This document shows positions 10,890 through 22,828 of a DNA stretch of 64,000 bases, piece by piece; positions within the stretch are counted from its first letter, which is position 1, and each line of letters starts with the position of its first letter. The position numbers and the translations under genes were made by a program. This DNA comes from Paragordius varius. Its lineage: Eukaryota > Nematomorpha. The notes under the pieces were generated by a model. That model did not search any database and was not told where the DNA came from. It was given only the letters and a program-made list of their open reading frames with translations. The stretch lies in contig OZ176055.1 in the NCBI GenBank assembly GCA_964247055.1, positions 2,294,001-2,358,000 of the forward strand. The letters run 5' to 3'.

Positions 10890-13621
10890 CAGGGGTGGCC
10901 ACACTTTTTTTGTCGCGAGCTTTTTTTTGGCTTTTTTGTTAAAAAAAGAGTTCGCGGTCACCCAGAAATATTTATCAAAAAAACTCAATCAACACTTTAA
11001 ATGATGTATATACCTGCTTTACAGATTAGAGTGAGTTTAAACCATTTTAAAATTGTAATTTTTTTATCTATCAACCAAATACAAAAATAATTTTAATTAA
11101 AAGACAACGGGTTATTAACTACCTTAATTTTTTAACCAACATAAAACACTTCAAAATATTTATTTATTTATTAAATTTCTATTATATGAAATTTTACAAT
11201 ATAAAAATTTAAACAATGCATTTGAAATTACAGGGGAGAATACATTATGATACAAAAAATAAAATAATTAAAAATAGCATTCCAATTTAGAACCATAATT
11301 TGAACATAAATAAGAGTACATTAAAATTGTATCAGTTTTAATTCTATCCACATATTTTTTAGTAAATCGGCTTTTTCCTAAGCGAAAATACAACTCGATA
11401 AACATCCATATTAAATAAGAAAAAAATATTTAAAACGCCCGACTGCGAAAAAATTCAGAAAGTTTATCTAAATTAGGTTCAAATGAAGTCAAAGCAATTC
11501 TCAAACATGATTCTAAATGTTTATTAGTTAATTGTGACCTCTGTTTAGTTTTGATAGCATTTATAATTGAAAAAGCCGATTCACATAAATATGTGGATCC
11601 AAAAAAAGAATTGAATAATGCAGCGGTTTTCCAAATATGGGGGTATTTATCTTTATTTATAAATTTATATATATCTGATCCTAATGATTTTAGATGGATA
11701 TCGCATTTAACATTTATTAATTCCTCTTCCAACTCTGCTAAATTTGGTACACCAAGAAAGTGGCTGAGTTTTTGAGCAATATATTCAACATTATTATTAT
11801 TATTAAATGGGCATGATAAAAAAATAGCGATGTCTTCAAGTTTATTTATAGATGAAAATCGTAAATCATTAATAAGCAGACCAATATCATCTGCATATTT
11901 TTCAAAAGAGAGATTCTCTATTTTTTCAGACACCGCTGCCAGATTAAAAAAATGTTTTATATCTCGGTTTTTTAATTGTGTTTCTACTACTGTTAGTGTT
12001 TCCTTAAAAGATTTTAAAGCACCCATCATATCCATTATTGTTTTATCTTTTCCTTGTAATTGGATGTTTAATTTATGCAATTTTTCCGTGATATCGCATA
12101 AAAATGCAAGATCAAGCAGCCAATCTTGATCTTTCAATTCAGGGTATGAAAATTTAGAATTCTCTAAAAAAATTTCTATTTGTGGTAAAAGTTGCCTAAA
12201 TCTAATTAAAAATGCGGCACGACTCAACCACCTTACGTCAGTATGTAATAAAAGTTCTCCATATTCCACGCCGCACTCATTTAACAAAATTCGAAATTGG
12301 CGGCGGGACAAGCTTTTTGTTCGAATGGCGTTAACAATTTTAAAACAGGGGTTCATTACATGATGGTATTTTAAAACTTTTGAACATAAAACTTGATTAT
12401 GGATTATACAATGGTAATCAATGAACTTGGGAAATGCACTGTGATTTTTACATAAAGCGATAAAGCCTTTGTTAACGCCAATCATAGCTGGAGCTCCATC
12501 AGTAGTTATAGATGCGAGTTTTACGATGGGAAGTTTCGTATCTGTGATAAATTTATAAAAAGAATCAAAAATATCCTGCCCTCTGGTTCGTTCGTGGAGA
12601 GGTATTATAGTTAATAATTCCTCCTTTGCAGATAAATCACTAAATATCATACGAATAAAAATGCATAATTGGGCGATTCCAACATAATCGGTGGACTCAT
12701 CGAGTTGCAAGGAAAAAAAATACAGTTATTAATATTTTCATGTAAAATTTCATCAAGATTATTACTAATATCTTCAGCCCTGCGCATAACGGTATTTCTC
12801 GATAAGCTTATGCTTTTAATAGCTGTCGTAATATTATTTTTGTTATCAAAATTTTCAAATAAAATATCACAAGCGCTAATAAAGGCTTCTTTAAATATTT
12901 CGCCATCTTGGAATGGCTTATTGTTCCGAATGAGTATTTCCGCTACCTTGAATGAAGCAATCGTAGCATTTTTATAGTCTTTGTTGTATTTAAGTATGCT
13001 ATTTTGTGAGGCGGATAATTGTTCTTTTAATTCCTTTACTTTAATGTTGCGTTCTTGAGTTTGTAAGGGGTAGTTTTTGGAGTAATGTGGATGCAGAGAT
13101 CTATAATGTCTTTCAATATTTGACTTTTTGGGCAAAGCAACAGTACTATTGCATATTAGACAGGTGCATGTTTCATTTATCATAATAAAAAAGTATTCAT
13201 GCTCCCAATCTTTCTTGTATCTGTACAACTTTTTTTGGCTCATTCTAAAATATAAGTTTTAAAAACCTACTTTTGGTGTATCAAATCAAATCTAACTTCA
13301 CGATTATGCTTCTGATTTATGAATAAGCTTTGCTCAAAGTTTTGATATATTCAAGGGAAATGACTGATTTTAAGTTTTAATGCAAATGCTCCAAAACATA
13401 TGAATTATAATTAATAAAATAATTTTTTTACACCCTTTTCTTAGACGTTTTTTTTTAATTTAAACCGTATTTTTTTGTATTTTAAATTTAAATTCGCTCA
13501 GAAGTAGCCAACTATCCGAAAAAAATCAATAAATTTTTTTTAAAAAAATATTTTCAGGCGGTCACTTTTTGAGTTGCCGCGGTCACGAAAGTGACCGCGG
13601 TCACCTCGTTGGCCACCCCTG
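10890..13621 (-). mobile_element. Nearly intact hAT DNA transposon
   Basis: The element begins CAGGGGTGGCCA at 10890 and ends in the exact complement TGGCCACCCCTG at 13621. Perfect 8-bp duplications TTTTAAAT flank it at 10882-10889 and 13622-13629. Subterminal GCGGTCAC motifs occur at both ends, including a GTGACCGCGGTCAC palindrome near 13591. It encodes a BED-finger/hAT transposase on the minus strand. The CAGGGGTGGCCA terminus is typical of animal hAT elements. The perfect duplication and a single reading-frame break suggest recent insertion. Confidence 0.93.
11430..13243 (-). pseudogene. hAT transposase with N-terminal BED-type zinc finger, one frameshift
   Basis: Two open frames overlap. 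The first (12647-13243) starts MSQKKLYRYKKDWEHEYFF and has a BED-like finger (C28-x2-C31 with H46-x4-H51), then a helical region. The second (11430-12710) continues with LDESTDYVGIAQL, the SITTDGAPAMIG catalytic-core block, DVRWLSRA, and the hAT dimerisation block LCESAFSIINAIKTKQRSQL near its C-terminus, ending SEFFRSRAF. The frames switch at a run of eight T (minus strand) near 12713-12720, which fits a one-base slip. Together they give about 600 residues, close to GTF2IRD2/ZBED5-like hAT transposases. Terminal repeats and a target duplication frame it, so it is a transposon gene, not a domesticated host gene. Confidence 0.88.
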
Positions 13622-14081
13622 TTTTAAATTATAAATATTATACGTTAATTCCGCTTCCATGTAAATTATCAAAAAATTTCTTTTTTTATTGAGCCTTTCA
13701 ACTAAACATTAGATAATTTTTAACCGCGGATATATTGGGTAAACTTTGTTGGAGAATATAATAAAATCTCTTTAAAATGATAGCGAATGTAATTTATAAA
13801 ATTTCACCACAAAGTGCCATTTTTTAGCTCTGTAAGTCCTTTAACGACTTTGTCATATTTAAGTTTTCGTTGCGTTTGTTATCCTTATGAATAACGGTTT
13901 TTCTCTATCGTATTGAATTTTATTCGACCATATGTGGTACAGAAATGCCAATCCAATAGAAGGAAAATCAATATATTTTTTATATCTGTTACCCACTATA
14001 ACGATATTCATTATCCTTAAGCTTTTAGCTATTAAATGATATATATTTGATTCTCATTTTTCCGTACAATCATATAGACCA

Positions 14082-14285
14082 GGGGTTGCCAACGCAGGCT
14101 AATTTGATAAAAATCTGGGCATTTATAAATAATATATTTTAAATATAAGAATGCAAAATACCAACGTAATATTTCAATTTTTTCTAGATCTTGCCAAACG
14201 GATAGATATATTTAGATTTTTTTAATAAATATAAATTTTGCTCATATTTTGTATTTTTGGCCGCACATAAAGTATCGGAAGGCTG
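14082..14285. mobile_element. Truncated hAT-type end
   Basis: The motif CAGGGGTTGCCAACGCAGG at 14082 resembles a hAT terminus. No matching complementary end is found before the Helitron remnant beginning near 14290, so only one end remains. From 13630 to 14081 there is AT-rich sequence with nothing recognisable. Confidence 0.4.
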
Positions 14286-14289
14286 CGTA

Positions 14290-15258
14290 GACTAAAATTT
14301 TTGCCTTTTAACAGGCAATACGAAAAATCATTCTCGAATTTTTACGGTCTCATACCTAGGGCGAAAAATACAATCAAAAAATTATTTTTGTGGACTTTTT
14401 TTTGAAAAAAATGGCATTTTACGGGGGTAGCGGGTAAAAAGAGGGTCTAAATCAAAAAAGTGAGTCGGCTATGTTCAGCGCGATCAAAAATAAGTAAACA
14501 AAAATCAAATTTGAAATTGAATGGTCCAACACGTTCTCCAAAAAATTGGCTTAACCCATTTTTCACACGGGGTAGGCCCTAACTGGGGACCTAATTCCAA
14601 AAAAGGGCGAAGCTATTGTCGGGGCATTCATTAATGATTAAATTTTTTCGATGTTTGGATTTGAATGGGTTCACCGGTTTTCCGGAAACAGATCACAAAG
14701 TTACATGAGAAATCAGTTTTTAGCGGGTAGCTCCTTACCCAGCAGCTATCATCAAAGAAACGCTTGACTAAAATTTTTGCCTTTTAACAGGGAATACGTG
14801 GAATCCATATTGAATTTTTACGGTCTCATACCTAGGGCGAAAAATAGATTTAAAAAACTATTTTTGTGGACTTTGTTTTTTGAAAAAAATGGCATTTTAC
14901 GGGGGGGGGGGGGGGGGGGCGGGTAAAAAGAGGGCCTAAATCAAAAAAGTGACTTGACTATGTTCGGCGCAATCGAAAATAAGTAAACAAAAATCATATT
15001 TGAAATAGAATGGACCAACACGTTCTCCAGAAAATTGTCTCAAAGAAACGATTTTTGTGGACTTCTGTTTTTATAAAAAAACCCGTTTTTCACACGGGGT
15101 GGGCCCGAACTGGGGGCCTATTTCAAAAAAAGGGCGAAGCTATTGTCGGGGCATTCATTAATGATTATATTTTTTCGAAGTTTGGATTTGAATGAATCTA
15201 CCGGTTCTCCTGTACCAGATCACAAAGCCAGCATTTTCCATTTTTATAAATATATAGA
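14290..15258 (-). mobile_element. Helitron, copy 2 (3' end missing)
   Basis: The 5' terminus A|TCTATATATTTATAAAA lies at 15258 on the minus strand, identical to copy 1. The body carries two repeat units (GACTAAAATTTTTGCC at 14290 and 14766, about 476 bp apart). The hairpin-CTAG 3' terminus is absent; the sequence breaks off near 14290 beside a truncated hAT end. A G19 tract lies at 14901-14919, in a place where copy 1 has a short GGGGG. No Rep/helicase is encoded. Confidence 0.72.
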
Positions 15259-16190
15259 TAACAAATTAAAAGACCGATAAAACCATTAATGTTTATATGT
15301 ATGCAGTTTCTTGATGCGCCTTTCTACTTCAACGTAACAAAAAACTCTTTGGATTCATGCACTGCTTGTGTTTTCCCAATTTTCAATAAAGTCAACAAAA
15401 GTATTTATGCTTTCAAATAAATATATATCTATCTACAAATAGTTATGTTATGGCCTTACAGATTTAAAAGCTTGAAAGATGTGAAACCCAAAACTATTCA
15501 TATATTGCCAGTAGATAAATTCTATTATTCCCGTAAAAGTATGTGAAAGATATGTTTAATAAATTAAATTGTTTTCATGAGGCTTTTTTAATAAGTATTG
15601 CATTTAGTTGGGTATAAATAAGAATAATTGTTAGAATTATTTCCAATATAGCTTCCATTTACCCCAATATGTTTTCATATTGTGTACAATGAATATATAC
15701 CTAATATAGTATATAAGTAAAAATACCCCCTATTTTTTATTGTTAAATGGCATTTACAGTATGCATTTTAATGTATATCAAGTAATTTTATTGCCTGACA
15801 AATAACATAAATGGTTTATCAAATGCGTAAAATACTGACCCACAAAACTATTTTGGACTACACATATAAAAGAGGATTGACGTGAGAATTAACATATGCT
15901 TTAATTTGATTGATATTTTGTAATGTTTAATTTTAAGAATATTATAGCAATTTATATGTTAATATTTGAAATATTATTGTTACGTATTTAGATGCGAAAT
16001 TTTGTGGGTTTTTATCTTTAATAAATTAATTATTTGTAAAATAGGTATTTTAAATTATTTATGTTAATTATTCTTAATTGAATTTAATAATACATAAACA
16101 ACATAATAAATACCTGTATTAATCAGAATTAGTATTATTATTTTATATAGTTGTTATATTAAAAGACACGGGTAAATATATATTTGAAAT
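15259..16190. other. AT-rich gap, no gene seen
   Basis: No supported coding sequence, RNA gene or complete element. A solo CAGTATGCATTTTAAT at about 15758 matches the terminus of the MITE at 30078 and may be a lone end. Confidence 0.5.
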
Positions 16191-16199
16191 TAAAGTAGA

Positions 16200-16815
16200 T
16201 TTTAGATTGTTTTTGTTTTTTATTTAACCTCGTTAATTGTAATTAAGTACTACATAAATTTAATTTTTTTTATTTAACATTGTAATTTGTAATTAATTAC
16301 TACATATTTTGTTTGTTTTTTGATTTAACATTGTAATTAATTACTACATATTTTGGACAATTTAATAATTACAGGTAAAAATTGCGATTTTTAATAAATT
16401 CGGTAAAAATATTTTTTTTGTTTTTTATTTAACATGGTTAATTGTAATTAATTACTACATATTTTGGACATTTTAATAAATACAGGTAAAAATTGTGATT
16501 TTTAATAAATTTAGTAAAAATTTAACATTTTTTGTATTTTGTATCATTGTTATTTGTTATTAATTACTAAATATTTTGGAAATTTAAAAAACAGGTGAAA
16601 ATTGCGGTTTTTAAATAAAATAAATATTTTTAATTTTTTGCTCAAACTTGCTAATTTATTAAATATATTTTTGATACATTGATATATACAGGTAAAAATT
16701 ACTATGATTTGCGGTTTTTTAATTTTAAAGAAAATTATTTTTTTTGTTTTACATTGATAACTAATATATTTAAAGTTAACATATCTGAGCATACAGGTAA
16801 AAATGCATGTTGCGG
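16200..16815 (+). repeat. Degenerate tandem array, unit about 105-110 bp
   Basis: The motif ACAGGTAAAAATTGCG and close variants recur at about 16372, 16481, 16592, 16689 and 16795, each after a TAATTACTACATATTTTGGA-like or related block. At least five diverging units are present, with partial ones upstream from 16200. The repeated core reads like a joined splice acceptor and donor (CAG|GTAAAA). No gene is visible, and 16816-17399 is also empty of supported features. Confidence 0.65.
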
Positions 16816-17399
16816 TTTTAGGTTTGACATTTTATTTTTCAAATCCGAGTATGCATATTTTAACAAACACCTTATGTCACCGATCAAGATATATAAAACA
16901 TCTTTTAAAGTTCTGAATATCGCCAAATATAAATACATTTATTTAAATTATAAATGTATAATTCTACAAAATATTCATATTATGTTAAAAATTAGCATTC
17001 TTCTTATTGATATTAATCAGGTAATTTGTTTTTAATATTGATATACGATGCGGTGTGCGTTCATGATGATCATATCTTAGATTGAAGAATATCATGAGAT
17101 AAAAAATAATTAAATGCAATAATCCTGAAAATTTCAATCACCATCATTTTCTGGGTAGTTTCTATCAACAAAAATATAATATATAAAGGTATTTATTAAT
17201 ATATTAGAAAATTGATACCTGGATTCTAGAATTATTTTCAATATATTTAATATTGGGGGCTAAAACGTTCAAAGTTTGAAAGGAAACTAAATAAGTGACT
17301 AGGATTTTAACAACTAATTTTGCAAAAAAAATATTTTCTTCATGATAAAAAATTCAAAAATGATACTTTATGTTTTTGCGTTTTCTTTATACTATCCTA

Positions 17400-17704
17400 A
17401 ACTATAAATATGAAAAACTATTCTTTAATGGATAGTTTGTACAAAATTAAACATTGGTATATATATAAAAAGTACGCATTTTTTTACGATAAAAAAAATG
17501 TAAAAATAAGTGAAATATAATTTCCCAGATATTTTATAAGAAAAATGTTAAATTTTTATTTCAATATTTTCCACAATGATGATTTCTTAAATTTGCAACA
17601 AAAATAAAAAAATCTAACATTAGCATATATTTAACTTAAGTATTTTTTTAACATACATTAACATATCTATTTATCGTATTAGTAGCGTATGGAGTAAAAG
17701 ATTG
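17400..17704. repeat. Dispersed repeat S, copy 2 (left part)
   Basis: It matches 960-1090 and then restarts at GTAGCGTATGGAGTAAAAGATTG, so repeat S seems to be arranged in tandem here. It is interrupted after 17704 by a LINE-bearing insertion; the 13-bp GAGTAAAAGATTG at 17692-17704 recurs at 22009-22021, where repeat S resumes. Confidence 0.65.
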
Positions 17705-17950
17705 GTGGTTGGTTGTTCCTAAGTCGTAACCGACTTTTTGGATATAGTTTTCACTATTGCTTTTTACTTCCTTCTATCATTTACCGCTACATTAAGATCG
17801 TTCAATGTCATCTTAGTATCCTCTTTTATCATATCCAACTACCTCATCTGTGGTCGACCTAGGTTCCTTTGTCCTTCTACCTTCCCAAACATTGTGTCCT
17901 CTAGAGAATTCGATCGAGACCAAACACGCATTAAATCATGTGATTAAAAG
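17705..17950 (-). mobile_element. 5'-truncated LINE 3' end, inverted
   Basis: This is the reverse complement of the LINE 3' tail at about 21690-21925. It starts with GTGGTTGGTTGTTCCTAAG, the complement of the CCAACCAACCAC end at 21925, and ends near the GAATTCGATCG block. It shows scattered substitutions from the long copy. Confidence 0.8.
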
Positions 17951-19107
17951 CGGCAAGACATTCAACGATAACTAATATCAAAGGATGATATAAAATCAGG
18001 TGGGAATTCAAATTTAAAACTCAACGCCTGATGAGCGAACGCCAAAATTATGACCGTCTGCCTTTTGAATAGGAGAAGAACATACCAAAGCCATCAAATA
18101 CATTTTTTATATTTTTACTTTAAGAATATGGGTGATTCTTCATTTGAAAAGAGTGCAATCTAAGGAGGCTTATTACCTGATGAAGTTTTACGGTACTCGT
18201 AAATGAATCCTTTTATAATAAAAGTTGAGTCACCCGTAAAACTTCAGTTGTTTAGGGGAACAGTACCTATGCCACAGGAAAATCAAAGATAAGTACCTTT
18301 TTATACTAAATTATTTATTTAATAATTTTTTAACCACATATTCTTATAAATTTTATTTAAATTATTATTGTTTTTTGTCGTTAACGTTTTATTTTATTAA
18401 AACTATTGTCGCTTATCAACAACTCTATTAATATCAAACCTATGTTCCAAAAATCAAACAATAATGTCCTTTCCAAAGCGCAGGTTATGTACGGTATTTT
18501 TTTTTAATTCCTTTTTATTTCTAATATAATAATTTAATAACACTAACTTACAGTAAAAAATTTATCATAATAATATTTAATATATATATATATATATATA
18601 AACATTTGCAATCATAAAAATTTTATTAGAAAAAGTTTTAAAAGGTTTTTTCCAAATACTTATATAGCTCACGGTACTCTGACAATTGGTTCACCAATTG
18701 TACAAAGGGGTGTACCCCGTGCTATTGTCATTGTCAACATCAAAGGATAGTAACATTTTACATTATTATATACTATAAATATATTTAAAAATGTGTTTTT
18801 TGTAATTATTATTTTTTTTGTTTTGCAAAGTTTTTTTTATTTTAACTATATAATTAAAAGAGTAACATAATTCATCAAAAATCATTGTTATACATATTCT
18901 CATTTTTTTTCTAGTTCTTGGTTTTTTTTATTACTTTTACTAGCCTATCCATAATTCTTATTTGTAATATTAAGCTTACACAACAATATTGCGATACAAA
19001 GTGAAATATTAATATTCATAATTTATCAAAATTGACTATATTATAAAGTTTAATTTTTAAGTAGAATTTATTTTTTTATCCTAGATATTTATTTATTTTT
19101 GTAAAGA
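17951..19107. other. Unassigned interior of the LINE insertion
   Basis: No protein is supported. It contains a hairpin at 18177-18251 (TGAAGTTTTACGG pairing with CCGTAAAACTTCA), a (TA)n tract at about 18582-18601, and a strong hairpin group at 18668-18730 (ACAATTGGT-ACCAATTGT next to GGGGTGTACCCC). It may be LINE 5' untranslated sequence or a separate insertion. Confidence 0.4.
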
Positions 19108-19173
19108 GGGTAAGTGAGAGGGAAGGCAATGGCAAACCACCCTTGTTTTATTAACTGCCAAAAATAGTTTTAT

Positions 19174-19899
19174 ATGCAATTGACGCACCCTTTCAAAGTT
19201 GGGTGCTGGAACGTACGTTCATTAACAGAAACCAAACAGGTTATAATTGAAAGGGAAATGGAAAGATTGAGCTTAGATACATTGGGTCTAACGGAAACTA
19301 AGCAAAAAGGTAGCGCGAAAGCACAAAACGAAAATACATTGTTAAGATCGGGAAGAGATGACTAGAAATCAGAAGGCGTTACAGTAAATATAAAAAACAA
19401 ATTAAATAAAAGTCTCATTAGTTATACACTACATACACCCAGAATCATGAGTATTAGCCTGAATGCTAAGCCACTTAAATTTACATATATAGTAGTCTAT
19501 ACTCCTACGTCAAACGCTCCCAAAGAAGACATAGAGAATTTTTATGCAAAGCTGCAAATAGTTTTGAATGAAACGAAGAAAGGAGATATGATTATCATAG
19601 GAAGTGATTGGAACAGCAAAGTTGGTAGAGGTAGAGTAGATCAAATAGTCGGCCCATATGGATTGGGAGAACGAAACGAGGCTGGGGATGCACTGAGCAA
19701 TTTTTGCCAGGAAAATGAGATGATGATAACTAACACAAGATTTCCACAACACTATAGGAGGTTATACACATGGACCTCTCCATGTGGTAAATATAAGAAC
19801 CAAATCGATTACATAATATGTCCACAAAAATGGAAAAGCTCTATACTCGACACCAAAACAAGCAAAGCAGCCATTGCTCTAGCGATCATGAACTTTTAG
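19174..19899 (+). pseudogene. LINE AP-type endonuclease domain
   Basis: It starts MQLTHPFKVGCWNVRSLTE, the WNVRSL motif that opens this endonuclease class, followed by LDTLGLTETKQKG (catalytic Glu region). An in-frame TAG stands at 19363-19365 and the same frame then continues. Later come IVVYTPTSNAP, IIIGSDWNSKVG (the GDFN-like motif), GLGERNEAGDALSNFC, RRLYTWTSP and NQIDYIICP. These are the standard successive motifs of APE-type LINE endonucleases, which nick target DNA for priming. The final SDHELLV block is in another frame near 19878-19900. The single TAG and the frame change make it non-functional. Confidence 0.85.
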
Positions 19900-21925
19900 T
19901 AACCAAAACAAAACTTAAAATAATTAAAAATAAGGTTAAACAGACTTACAGATATGACACTCGGATCATTCCAAATGGTTTTGGAACAAAAACAAAAGAT
20001 AGATTAGAAAGATTGGACAATAAATGTAGCTCAGAACAATTATGGGGAATGATAAAAAATGTTATAAATGAAGTGGCAAAAGATAAAGTGCAGATTGTAA
20101 AGAGGAAAGATAATAAATGGATATCAGAAAAGAGTTTAGAGATAGCAAAATAGCGGAGAAAAGCAAAATCAAGAGGTGATAATAAAATGGTTAAATTATA
20201 TAACAAAGAATTTCAGCGACAAACAAGAAAGATTTATGAAGAATTTTTTACAATGTCTGGAAGTGGAATTAAATAACAAAAAAGGTTTAATGCAACCAAT
20301 GTTCCAGAAACTGAAGCAAAATACTCACAAACCATATATATCATCCCAAAAGATTAAAAAAGAAACTGGCGAAATACGAGAAAGATGGAAGGAATACATT
20401 CAAAATCTCTATCAGGCCCCTTAAGCAAAAGTGTTGCAATTAAAAGAGGAAGAACGTGATCCAGATATACTAGCAGAGGAGGTTGAATTACCCATAAAAC
20501 AAATTCCTAACAACAAAGCGATGGGATTAGACAATACCCCAAAAGAATTCATAAAAACTATTCCTGTAGAAACGTTACACAAATTATGCCAAAAGGTGTC
20601 GGAAACATGTGAGTGGCCAAACCTGTATTTCCAATATACAAAAATGGTGATGTACTCCAGTGCGAAAACTACCGAAACATAGCTCTTATTAGCCACGCTA
20701 GTAAGGACTTGCTAAAAAAATACAAAACAGGATGCACAGTATCATACAGTCAGAAATACCAGAAAATCAAGCCGGATTTATGAAGGGAAAAAAGACCATA
20801 TATCAAACATGAAAAGGATAATGGAAACATCTAGATTAGAAAGTATTATACATGTGTTTTTTTATTACAGACAAGCCTTCGATTCGATTAATTATGACTC
20901 CTTGTGGGAAACTTAAAGTTAATAGGGGTATCGTCCCACTTAATAAGATTGATTAGCTCTCTCTATGTAAAACAAAGAGCGATTATTAGAACATCAGCGG
21001 GGGGCACAGACGAAATACCTATCTTGAAAGGAGTCAGGCAAGGGTGTTGCTTATCCCCTTATCTGTACAATATGTGCACAGAAATGATAATGAGGAAGTT
21101 AGATGGTAAAAATATTGGAGTAAGAATAGGAGGGAAAACAATCAATAATTTAGGTTTGCAGACGATATCACTCTTATAGCTGAGAGTATAAATGATTTAA
21201 AGGAATTGATCGAAGAGATTCGAAAGGAAAGTTTGAGTTATGGTCTTATGCTTAACACAAAACCAAAATATTATGTACTGGAGAAAAGCCTGCAATTATA
21301 TTAGAAAGGAGTAGAAATATAAATAGTTAAACAGTTAACGTTTTTGAGCGCAGTAATTTCAAAGGATGGGTCTTCAACTCCTGACATCAGAAAGAGAATA
21401 GGATTGGGTAAAGAAGCGATGACCAAATTAATAAAGATTTGGAAAACCAAAAGTGTAGGAGTTGAAACCAAAAAAAGATTACTCTACTGTCTCGTTCTCC
21501 CGGTCACCACATAGGGATGTGAGAGCTGGACTCTCAGAAAAAGAGACAAAGAAAGGATTATGGCTTTCGAAAGGAGCTGCTGGCGTAGGATGCTAGGATA
21601 CACCTGAAAGGATAAAATTAAGAATGGAAATCTAACAACAGAAATAAAGCCTAAAACAAACCTGGAGATAATTCTAAAAAGAAAGTTAACATATTTGTCA
21701 TATCATGCGATCGAATTCTCTATAGAAAGATACAATGTTTGGGAAGGTAGAAGGACAAAGGAAACGAGGCAACCACCGATGAGGTGGTTGGATATGATAA
21801 AAGAGGAGACTTAAATGATATTGAACGATCTCAATGTAGCGGTAAAAGATAGAAGAAAGTGGAAAGAAATAGTAAAAACTATATCCAAAAAGTCGTTTAC
21901 GACTTAGGAATAACCAACCAACCAC
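19900..21925 (+). pseudogene. LINE reverse transcriptase and C-terminal region
   Basis: Pieces in several frames give the RT motifs in order: NNKAMGLDNTPKEFIK near 20510, a NYRNIALISHASK-like block near 20670, QAGFMKG near 20769, RQAFDSINYDSLW near 20870, ILKGVRQGCCLSPYLYNM near 21025, and FADDITLIAE near 21157 (the catalytic Asp pair). The C-terminal GCESWTLRKRDKERIMAFER and SCWRRMLGY blocks follow near 21520-21600. RT copies the element RNA at the nicked target. Stops and shifts between motifs show decay. Short open frames on the opposite strand are shadows. Confidence 0.85.
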
Positions 21926-22008
21926 ATGTAATTAGATTTCCATTTGTATTTTATCCTTCTAGGTATATCCTAGCATCCTACGCCAGCAGCTCCTTTCAAA
22001 GGCCATGA

Positions 22009-22520
22009 GAGTAAAAGATTGTTAGTGCAAAATAGAACAAATTTCTTTTAAAAAAAAACAGGGGGATATTATACAAAATTAGGGGACAATCTTGGTATAT
22101 GTAAAATGTGCGCGTTTGATTCTTTAAATTGCGATAGAAAAATGTGAAAATAATAGCGAAACATAATTTCCCAGATTACTAAAAATATGAAAATTTTATT
22201 TCATGGTATTAATTAGGTAAATAACATAAGCGTATGGTTAACACTAGATTATAATAATACGATAAAATAGAGATATATGTTATTGTATGCTTAAAAGTAT
22301 TTAAGTTATTTATAAATATATGCTAATGTTAATGTTATGGTCTGTATTTAATAAAAATATTGTATTAACATACTAGCAACAATTATAATGTTTAATTTAT
22401 AGATTATATTTTCGTAACTTATAACCAAATTTAAATAAATGATAAAGCTCCAGTTAATAATAAATGAAATGGAAAACCAAATTTTTTATAAAAGGATAAC
22501 ATAAAAATTGTAACAATATA
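22009..22520. repeat. Dispersed repeat S, copy 2 (right part)
   Basis: It resumes with GAGTAAAAGATTGTTAGTGC and continues through a GGGGGATATTATACAAAATT block and a TAATTTCCCAGAT block, parallel to 890-1180. From 22521 to 22828 only a solo hAT-type end (TAGGGTGACCAGACGTCCCG at about 22664) is recognisable. Confidence 0.65.
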
Positions 22521-22828
22521 GTATTGTAATGGTTATAAAATCTTTTTGCAATATTGCGTTAATATTTGTAGCATATATTTATGAATATAAATATTTTTTT
22601 AGGCATACATTCACATACATCTCAATTGTATCGTATTATACTCTATTGTCTATCGTATTATACTTAGGGTGACCAGACGTCCCGCTTTTTCACGATTATA
22701 TTAAAAAAAAAATTTTTTAATATATTTAAATTTTTTTATTAGTTATCTTTAAAACCTATATCAATTTTGAATTGATTTTTTATATTATTAAAAACATTTA
22801 ATTTTTTCGAATTCATAATATATGATTA

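Larger units (their letters stand above)
19108..21925 (+). mobile_element. Non-LTR retrotransposon (LINE), degraded
   Basis: The 5' region has GGCAATGGCAAACCACCC and TTAACTGCCA, a leader common in LINEs of the craniofacial-development-protein-2-like type. An endonuclease, then reverse transcriptase, then a C-terminal domain follow on the plus strand. The 3' end reads TAGGAATAACCAACCAACCAC and recurs at 17705 and 56842 in inverted truncated copies. The order endonuclease-RT with no gag-like ORF is RTE-like, but I cannot fix the clade by eye. Several stops and frame changes show it is dead. Confidence 0.88.
17705..22008. mobile_element. Composite LINE insertion with 13-bp direct repeats
   Basis: GAGTAAAAGATTG flanks the block on both sides. 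Inside, in order, are an inverted LINE 3' end (17705-17950), about 1.15 kb of unassigned sequence, a LINE in plus orientation (19108-21925) and a short inverted internal LINE piece (about 21958-22006) matching 21563-21605. The paralogue at about 885-925 shows the uninterrupted site. One rearranged target-primed insertion explains this; successive insertions would need coincidence in the flanks. Confidence 0.65.

Noticed and set aside
11551-12977. Plus-strand open frames across the hAT transposase
   Set aside because: These are shadows of the minus-strand transposase reading.
18027-18251. Two CTGATGA motifs suggesting hammerhead ribozymes
   Set aside because: Neither is followed by a stem II closed with GAAA (one has CAAAA, the other GAAT), and no stem I partner is found. 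The second lies in a simple hairpin instead.
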